A stretch of DNA of 10,990 bases. It comes from Burkholderiales bacterium. GTDB taxonomy: Bacteria > Pseudomonadota > Gammaproteobacteria > Burkholderiales > Burkholderiaceae_C. The notes beneath the pieces are model-generated. The model was not told the origin of the DNA, did no database searches, and saw only the letters and a list, made by a program, of their open reading frames with translations. Of this stretch, positions 6,758 to 10,990 are shown piece after piece (position 1 is the stretch's first letter; the number at the start of each line of letters is the position of its first letter). The stretch is from positions 1-10,990 of the forward strand of contig JAABPT010000474.1 in the NCBI GenBank assembly GCA_011391855.1. Reading direction: 5' to 3'. The translations under genes and the position numbers were made by a program.

Positions 6758-8383
6758 ATGCATCAGGTGAAGGTCGAAATCAGGTTTCTGGTCCCGCAGG
6801 CCGCCCGCGCCGGCGTTGTGGCGGAGCTGGAGCGTGGTCCGGCCACGCTCGATCGCACGACGCTGGTGGTGACGTACCTCGACACCGATGACCGCCGCCT
6901 GGCCCGCGCAGGAATGGCCTGGCAGCTGCGACGGGAAGCGCGCCTTTGGATCCAGACCCTGACGGACGTCGCCCCGAACGCGCTGGAGCGCTTCGAGCAC
7001 AAGGCGATCCGCCCCGATGGCAGCCCCGACGCTTCGGAACACGCCGGCACGCGCCTGGGTGACCAGCTGATCAGGTTGCTGCGGCGGGCTCGTGCGGACG
7101 GACTCAAACCCGGCGTGCGCTTCCGCACCGAGGTCCGGCGCACCACACGCCGGATTCGCACGCGCGGTGCGGTCGTCGAGGTCGCATTCGACGAGGGCCG
7201 GCTCGTCGCGGCCGAGGCCAGTCAGCGGATTCGTGAACTCGAGTTCGAAATCATCTCGGGTTCGCCGGTGGCGATGCTGGCCCTCGCCGAACGCTGGCGC
7301 AAGCGCTTTGCGCTGGTCTACCACCCGTGCAGCGCGGCAGAACGCGGCGATCGCCTGGCCGACGGCGTGCCTTTCCCTCCGGTGCGCAAGGCCGGGCGGC
7401 CTCGCTACGCCGACGACGCGACGGTGATCGAGGCCTTCGGACGCGTCCTCGATGAGTGCCTGGCGCACATCACCCGCAACGCGATCGGCCTGACGGAGGG
7501 TGATCCGGGTCAGCGCGTCGAACTGGTCCACCAGCTCCGGGTCGGGATTCGCCGCTTGCGCAGCGCGCTGCGCAGTTTCCAGGGCTGGGTGCCGACACCT
7601 CCGGCGGATCTGATCTCGGGTCTGCGCTCATTGTTCGCCACCCTGGGCAGCTCGCGCGACAACGAGGTGCTGGCCGGTGGGGTAGTGGCCGAACTCGCGC
7701 AAGCCGGCGCGCCGCCGCTGACCTTGCCCCCCGGCCGCCCGGCGCCCGACCCTGCCGACGCGGTGCAGGCGGCCGAGACGCAGCGCACCTTTCTTGCCTG
7801 GGTCGCATGGCGGGCGGCACTGGCACCTGCGCCAGCGGTGGCAGCCGCGGAAACCGAAGCCGAGGATGCCGGCGATCAGCCTGGCGCCGCCGACGCTGCC
7901 GGAGCGGCCGAAGCCGAATCGCCCGACGCCGCGCTCGAGCACACGGAAAGGATCTCAAGCAGCACCGTGGAGCCAGCGGCTGACGACGACCCGCCCGCTT
8001 TTCACCGCAAGGTCTCGCGGCGCCTGCGGCGCTGGCACGCACGCATCGTTGCCGACTGGAAGTCCTTCGACGACCTCGACGAATCCGGCCTGCACGAACT
8101 GCGCAAGCGCATCAAGCGGCAGCGTTACGCCGTCGAATTCTTCGCGCCTCTGCTGCGCCGGCGCCAAGTCGAACGCTATCTCGAAGCCCTGGCGGCGATC
8201 CAGGACCGCATGGGTGCGCTCAACGACCTCTTTGTGGCCCGTACCCGCTACCAAGCACTGTCCTCAGTCGACCCCGCAGCGTGGTTTGCGCTCGGATGGC
8301 TGACGGCTCGCATCGCCGAACTGCGTGCGCTCGCCAAGCCCGATTTGGCACGACTCGCCAAGGCCGAGCCGCCTTCGCCCTGA
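6758..8383 (+). CDS. CYTH-CHAD domain protein (polyphosphate-associated)
   Basis: The protein has 541 residues. Residues 1-190 form a CYTH fold: VKVEIRFLV at the N-terminus, VVTYLDTDDRRLARAGMAWQLRRE (37-60), WIQTL (64-68), FRTEVRRTTRRI (122-133), VEVAFDEGRL (140-149) and RELEFEIISG (159-168). Residues about 215-535 form a CHAD domain with H258QLRVGIRRLRSALRSF, LGSSRDNEVL (296-305), H446ELRKRIKRQRYAVEFF and MGALNDLFVAR (485-495). CYTH enzymes act on triphosphate groups through a metal tunnel, and CHAD domains bind polyphosphate through conserved basic residues. Two CYTH residues are changed: the N-terminal ExExK reads K-x-E-x-R, and the usual Lys after the QTL motif is Thr69. Activity may be lost or altered. 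An Ala/Glu-rich segment (355-412) interrupts the CHAD domain. ATG 6758 is chosen as the family start; GTG 6755 directly before it is possible. The ribosome site is weak. Confidence 0.9.
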   Translation: MHQVKVEIRFLVPQAARAGVVAELERGPATLDRTTLVVTYLDTDDRRLARAGMAWQLRREARLWIQTLTDVAPNALERFEHKAIRPDGSPDASEHAGTRLGDQLIRLLRRARADGLKPGVRFRTEVRRTTRRIRTRGAVVEVAFDEGRLVAAEASQRIRELEFEIISGSPVAMLALAERWRKRFALVYHPCSAAERGDRLADGVPFPPVRKAGRPRYADDATVIEAFGRVLDECLAHITRNAIGLTEGDPGQRVELVHQLRVGIRRLRSALRSFQGWVPTPPADLISGLRSLFATLGSSRDNEVLAGGVVAELAQAGAPPLTLPPGRPAPDPADAVQAAETQRTFLAWVAWRAALAPAPAVAAAETEAEDAGDQPGAADAAGAAEAESPDAALEHTERISSSTVEPAADDDPPAFHRKVSRRLRRWHARIVADWKSFDDLDESGLHELRKRIKRQRYAVEFFAPLLRRRQVERYLEALAAIQDRMGALNDLFVARTRYQALSSVDPAAWFALGWLTARIAELRALAKPDLARLAKAEPPSP

Positions 8384-8522
8384 GGGCTTGACCCGGTCCG
8401 AGCAGGCCTTCTTCCGCCACGTCAGCGAGGTCTCGTCGGGGCTGGTGCGCAGCCGCCACCTGGCAGGCATCGACCACGCGGGGCTGATCGTGGCGGCTCG
8501 CCGCTGCGAGCTTGGCCGCCAG
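8384..8522. other. Non-coding or degraded stretch after the CYTH-CHAD gene
   Basis: No recognisable gene, RNA or good terminator is seen. The plus frame in phase with the nucleotidase fragment stays open through this stretch and encodes a basic segment (including AFFRHVSEVSSGLVRSRHL) that I cannot match to any family. Confidence 0.4.
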
Positions 8523-8714
8523 CTGCAGGTCGAGCTGATCGCCTTCAACGACTTCCACGGCAACATCAAGTCTTTCGAGGGTTCCTCCAGCAACCCCGGG
8601 GTCGCGCGCCTGGCCATCCGCATCAAAGCGCTGAACGATGCCAACCACGATGCACGTCGTGGTCCCGTCGGCGACATGATCGGCGCCAGCCCACTGACCT
8701 CGGCGCTGTTACGG
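8523..8714 (+). pseudogene. Remnant of a 5'-nucleotidase-type metallophosphoesterase
   Basis: The frame beginning at 8523 reads LQVELIAFNDFHGNIKSFEG, then NPGVARLAIRIKALNDANHD, and later GDMIGASPLTSALL. NDFHGN supplies the metal-binding Asp-x-His of the 5'-nucleotidase/metallophosphoesterase family, and GDMIGASP the second metal motif. The expected beta strand before GD (VVVS-like) is instead seen in another frame (HVVV at 8653-8664), which implies compensating one-base indels around 8652-8666. No start codon with a signal peptide precedes it, and the several hundred residues that normally follow are absent. It is therefore a broken 5' piece, about 64 codons. These exported enzymes normally release phosphate from nucleotides, which fits the phosphate theme, but this copy cannot be functional. 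Confidence 0.7.
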
Positions 8715-8811
8715 CGGCCTGGAATTCACCGGCAGCAACATCACCGGCTGCAGCGGCGTGTCCGGTCCGTCACCGACCGGTTGTGCGCCTGGCCGCCTCA
8801 CCGACCCGCCG
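8710..8811 (+). pseudogene. Short coding-like fragment of a possibly secreted protein
   Basis: In the frame of 8710 the sequence reads CYGGLEFTGSNITGC, then SGVSGPSPTGCAPGRLTDPP. It is rich in Gly, Ser, Thr and Cys, like extracellular proteins, and does not continue the nucleotidase fragment upstream. No start codon is present in the fragment's opening residues, and the frame runs on into the antisense of the hupE-like gene. It may be the edge of another gene joined here by deletion. I do not recognise a family, and chance is possible. Confidence 0.25.
8762..8780 (-). terminator. Small inverted repeat 3' of the HupE-like gene
   Basis: CCGGTC and GACCGG form a 6-bp stem around a 7-base loop, about 33 bases beyond the HupE-like stop. 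No T-run follows on either strand, so terminator function is only possible, not shown. Confidence 0.25.
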
Positions 8812-8812
8812 C

Positions 8813-9781
8813 TCAAGCCATCACGATGGCCGCCACCCGCGTCCACGACCAATAGGCCGCCACCGAACCGATGGCGTAGAGCGTCGGCACGGCCAGGCGG
8901 GGCGCCCAAGCGCGTTGCCGTACTGCGCGCACCAGCGCCCAGGCCAGGCCGACGACGAAGAGCTGCCCCAGTTCGACGCCGACGTTGAAGCTCAGCAGGG
9001 CCACCACCAGGTGTTGCTGCGGGAGGCCGATTTCCTGCAACACGCCGGCAAAGCCCAACCCGTGCACGAGGCCGAAGACGAAAGCCACCAGTGCCGGCAG
9101 GCGCCGCGACAGCGTGGCCTGCGGGCGCAGTGCCTCGTAGGCAACGAGCACGATCGACAGCGCGATGCACGCCTCCACCGGCGCAGAGCGCAGCGTCAGC
9201 CAGCCTAAAGCGGCGCTCGCCAGCGTCAGGCTGTGCGCCAGCGTGAAGGCCGAGATCGTCCACACCAGCCGGCGCTGGAAACCCACCAGGAAAAGCAGGC
9301 CGATCACGAACAGCAGGTGGTCGTAGCCGCTCAGGATGTGCTCGAAGCCCAGCAGCGTGTAGGCCGAGGCGATCTCGCCGCGGCCACGTTGGTCGTCGGC
9401 GCCGCCATAGAGCTGCACCTGCGGCTGCCGCTTCGTCAGTGTGTAAACACGCGACTGCCCGTCGAGCCAGTGCACCTTCACCAGCGCCGCGGAGTAGCGT
9501 TCGCCCACGCCGTCGACGCTGAGCGCGCCCTTGAGCCCGGCGTCGCCACAACTCAGCAGGTTGAGTTCGGCAGCGCAGCCTTCGGGCCAAACCGGTGTCA
9601 GCTCCGAGTTGGCCGGCCTTGCGCCGCTGGCCACCCACTGCCAGACGAACTGGCCGCGCGCGGTCTCGTGCATCTCCATCTCGGCCATGCTCAGCTCGTG
9701 GGCCGACGCGGCAGTGCCGGCCAGGGCCGACACCAGCAGCACCAGCCGCCGCAGCCACGCGAACAGAACGGCCCTGCGCAC
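8813..9781 (-). CDS. HupE/UreJ-family membrane protein
   Basis: The 322-residue protein has a signal-like N-terminus (RRLVLLVSALAGTAASA-HE, cleavage expected near residue 27). An extracytoplasmic part of about 110 residues follows, then six or so membrane segments. Family motifs are GFEHILSGYDHLLFVIGLLFLV (145-166, His148, Asp154 and His155), TLAHSLTLASAALGWL (180-195), ACIALSIVLVAYEAL (204-218), FVFGLVHGLGFAGVL (234-248) and LLSFNVGVELGQL (262-274). HupE/UreJ proteins are linked to nickel or cobalt uptake, but this long form with a periplasmic N-terminus is widespread without any nickel enzyme nearby, so its cargo is unknown. GTG 9781 is preferred: AGGAG lies 6 bases upstream and it gives a clean signal peptide. 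A longer form from GTG 9826 would overlap the ppiC-like stop by four bases (GTGA). It is probably cotranslated with the isomerase gene. Confidence 0.85.
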   Translation of the reverse strand: MRRAVLFAWLRRLVLLVSALAGTAASAHELSMAEMEMHETARGQFVWQWVASGARPANSELTPVWPEGCAAELNLLSCGDAGLKGALSVDGVGERYSAALVKVHWLDGQSRVYTLTKRQPQVQLYGGADDQRGRGEIASAYTLLGFEHILSGYDHLLFVIGLLFLVGFQRRLVWTISAFTLAHSLTLASAALGWLTLRSAPVEACIALSIVLVAYEALRPQATLSRRLPALVAFVFGLVHGLGFAGVLQEIGLPQQHLVVALLSFNVGVELGQLFVVGLAWALVRAVRQRAWAPRLAVPTLYAIGSVAAYWSWTRVAAIVMA

Positions 9782-9787
9782 CGTGCG

Positions 9788-9792
9788 CTCCT
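9788..9792 (-). promoter_or_regulatory. Ribosome binding site of the HupE-like gene
   Basis: AGGAG on the minus strand lies 6 bases before GTG 9781. It favours that start over GTG 9826, which overlaps the previous stop. Confidence 0.6.
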
Positions 9793-9822
9793 GGATGAGT
9801 GCTTGGGAGCGGCCCGGCGCGC

Positions 9823-10701
9823 TCACGATGCCTGGCCCTCGAACTTCACGGTGTACTTCTGGCCCCGCAGGCGCACGGCGTCGGTGCGAAGCTGGGCCAT
9901 GGTGGCGTCGGTCCAGTCGGCCAGCACGGCGTTGCGCAGGGCATCGAACTGCGCCGGCTGCGCCGGGATGACCGCATCCAGGCGCATCACGCGCAGGCCT
10001 TCGCGCGTGGGCAGGGCGCGCCACTGGCCTACCGGCCCGGCTTCCAGCGCTTGCGCGAAGTCGGCGCCGTAGCTCTGCACCAGGTTGGCATCCGGGCGGC
10101 CCTTGAAAACCCGCAGGCCGGCGCCGGTGTCACCCGTGCCGCCGACGACGCCTTGATTCAGCTTCGCGACGAAGGCCATCACGTCGGCCTCGGGCGTGTC
10201 GGCCGCCAGCACCGCTTCCTGAAAGTCGTAGCGCGCGGGTTCGTCGTACTTCACGCGCTGCGTCTCGAACCAGGCGCGCAGCGCCAGGTCGTCGATGGGC
10301 GGCAGCTTCAGCCCCGACTCGACGACCATCAGCGACTTGAAGATCACGCGCTCGCGGATCATGGTGTCGCCCTGGTCGACACCCAGCGCCAGGCCCTCGC
10401 GGTAGAGGATTTCGTTGTCGACCCAGCGCCGCGTCAGCCCGGCCAGTTCTTCGGCGTTAGGTTCGCGGCCACGCGACTCGCGGAACAGCCGCCGCGCCTC
10501 GTCGGCCACCGCGCTGCCGACGACGATGGTGTTGGGGTCGTCGGCCCGCTTGACGATCAAGCGGTCGGCGCCGAAGAGCAGAGCCCCAATGAGGGCGAAA
10601 TGCAGCAGCGGCTCGCGCAGCCAGCGCACGCGTTTGCGAGGCCCGGCGGTGCCGGCGGTGTCGGTGGTGTCGGTGGCAGAGGGGGATCCAGGCAGTGACA
10701 T
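9823..10701 (-). CDS. Membrane-anchored parvulin-type (PpiC-like) peptidyl-prolyl isomerase
   Basis: The 292-residue protein has a short basic, Thr/Ala-rich cytoplasmic head and one membrane anchor (LLHFALIGALLFGADRLIV, 31-49). A SurA/PpiC-like helical region follows (EARRLFRESRGREPNAEELAGLTRRWVDNEILYREGLALGVDQGDTMIRERVIFKSLM, about 72-128), then a parvulin-like domain (about 158-250) with YDFQEAVLA, AFVAKLNQGVVGGTGDTG and GPVGQWRALPTREGLRVMRLDAV. It probably acts in the periplasm on exported proteins. The parvulin core is divergent, so catalysis is uncertain. ATG 10701 is chosen; an in-frame ATG at 10713 is also possible and neither has a strong ribosome site. The stop is followed within 42 bases by the HupE-like start, suggesting the isomerase helps fold or supports the transporter or the secreted neighbour upstream. 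Confidence 0.82.
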   Translation of the reverse strand: MSLPGSPSATDTTDTAGTAGPRKRVRWLREPLLHFALIGALLFGADRLIVKRADDPNTIVVGSAVADEARRLFRESRGREPNAEELAGLTRRWVDNEILYREGLALGVDQGDTMIRERVIFKSLMVVESGLKLPPIDDLALRAWFETQRVKYDEPARYDFQEAVLAADTPEADVMAFVAKLNQGVVGGTGDTGAGLRVFKGRPDANLVQSYGADFAQALEAGPVGQWRALPTREGLRVMRLDAVIPAQPAQFDALRNAVLADWTDATMAQLRTDAVRLRGQKYTVKFEGQAS

Positions 10702-10727
10702 GGTGATGCGCATCCGGTCAAGGCAAT

Positions 10728-10753
10728 GGCGCCGCACGTTGCCGGGCGGCGCC
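10728..10753. repeat. Inverted repeat before the PpiC-like gene
   Basis: GGCGCCGC and GCGGCGCC form a perfect 8-bp inverted repeat with a 10-base spacer, between the end of the upstream gene and the PpiC-like start. It could be an operator, an RNA hairpin in the leader, or a 3' hairpin of the upstream gene; no T-run follows. Confidence 0.35.
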
Positions 10754-10801
10754 AGGAAATCGGGGCCCCGCACGCGGCGAGGTCCCTTACGACGGCGGCG
10801 T

Positions 10802-10990
10802 CTACTTCACGCCAGCAACGGTGGTCGAGCCCTGCACCTCGACGAAGATCGGGTTGCTGTAGAACCACAGGTCGGCCCAGGCGGCCACGTCCAGCGCCGA
10901 GAACTTGCCCGTGTAGCTGCCGTCGGTCTTGGTCGGCAGGTGCGAAGGGCAACCGTTGAACTCGGTCGTGCCCACCGTCTTGCAGGGGAT
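10802..10990 (-). CDS. C-terminus of a probably exported protein (partial, 5' end off the right edge)
   Basis: The minus strand reads 62 codons from the window edge to a TAG at 10802-10804: IPCKTVGTTEFNGCPSH, LPTKTDGSYTGKFSALD, VAAWADLWFYSNPIFVEV, QGSTTVAGVK. Two cysteines bracket a short loop. The ending FYSNPIFVEV resembles the C-terminal strand seen in some exported PHP-type metallohydrolases (CehA/McbA-like, with a TNPI motif), but the piece is too short to name. It precedes the PpiC-like gene by 100 bases on the same strand, so a shared transcript with the isomerase and HupE-like genes is plausible. The codon pattern supports real coding sequence. Confidence 0.6.
   Translation of the reverse strand: MPCKTVGTTEFNGCPSHLPTKTDGSYTGKFSALDVAAWADLWFYSNPIFVEVQGSTTVAGVK

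Noticed and set aside
6522..6758. 78-codon plus ORF whose TGA overlaps the CYTH-CHAD ATG (TGATG)
   Set aside because: The overlap resembles coupling, but the product has no recognisable feature, no ribosome site is evident, and the probable CYTH-CHAD promoter (6640-6667) lies inside it.
8220..8677. Minus-strand open frames of about 140 codons opposite the nucleotidase remnant
   Set aside because: They show no motifs, partly overlap the CYTH-CHAD 3' end, and the plus strand carries the recognisable nucleotidase motifs.
9827..10024. N-terminal extension of the HupE-like frame up to 10024
   Set aside because: It would overlap the PpiC-like gene extensively, and the extension is Arg/Pro/Gly-rich antisense-like sequence. 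A signal peptide follows naturally from GTG 9781.
10645..10680. GGTGTC-like short repeats near the start of the PpiC-like gene
   Set aside because: They encode the Asp-Thr-Thr-Asp-Thr-Ala-Gly-Thr-Ala-Gly head of the protein and are best explained as a low-complexity coding segment.

Overview
The window is GC-rich, with the codon use and protein style of a beta-proteobacterium, probably of the order Burkholderiales. That placement is an inference from composition and family resemblance, not from a marker gene. Coding density is high, and three blocks differ in strand: 1-5379 on minus, 5586-8383 on plus, and 8813-10990 on minus.

The left block reads leftwards from a promoter region near 5400. 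It holds a 647-residue protein with a PhoU/DUF47-like C-terminal half, a pyruvate-phosphate-dikinase-like protein that keeps the ATP-grasp and phosphohistidine domains but lacks the PEP-binding barrel, a SixA-type phosphohistidine phosphatase, and a membrane-anchored AraC-family regulator that runs off the left edge. The first two genes overlap by four bases (ATGA). An 18-bp element at 5430-5447 (TTGTCAC-ACGG-CTGTCAT on minus) has the layout of a PhoB (Pho) box and points into this block.

The middle block diverges from the same intergenic region. It holds a DUF3616-type beta-propeller protein preceded by a three-codon leader ORF, then a CYTH-CHAD protein with its own likely promoter. CYTH and CHAD domains are linked to (poly)phosphate chemistry and polyphosphate binding. 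The stretch 979-8383 therefore reads as a phosphate, polyphosphate and phosphohistidine neighbourhood. The most interesting hypothesis is a Pho-controlled circuit in which the dikinase-like protein carries phosphate on a histidine, SixA removes it, and the PhoU-like protein senses or couples to phosphate state.

Between 8384 and 8812, where the middle and right blocks converge, no intact gene is visible. The stretch holds a recognisable fragment of a 5'-nucleotidase-type metallophosphoesterase and a second short coding-like fragment, and looks like a decayed rearrangement junction.

The right block reads leftwards: the C-terminus of a probably exported protein (entering from the right edge), a membrane-anchored parvulin-type (PpiC-like) isomerase, and a HupE/UreJ-family membrane protein. 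The last two overlap or nearly abut and look translationally coupled. No tRNA, rRNA, CRISPR array, insertion sequence or origin was seen.
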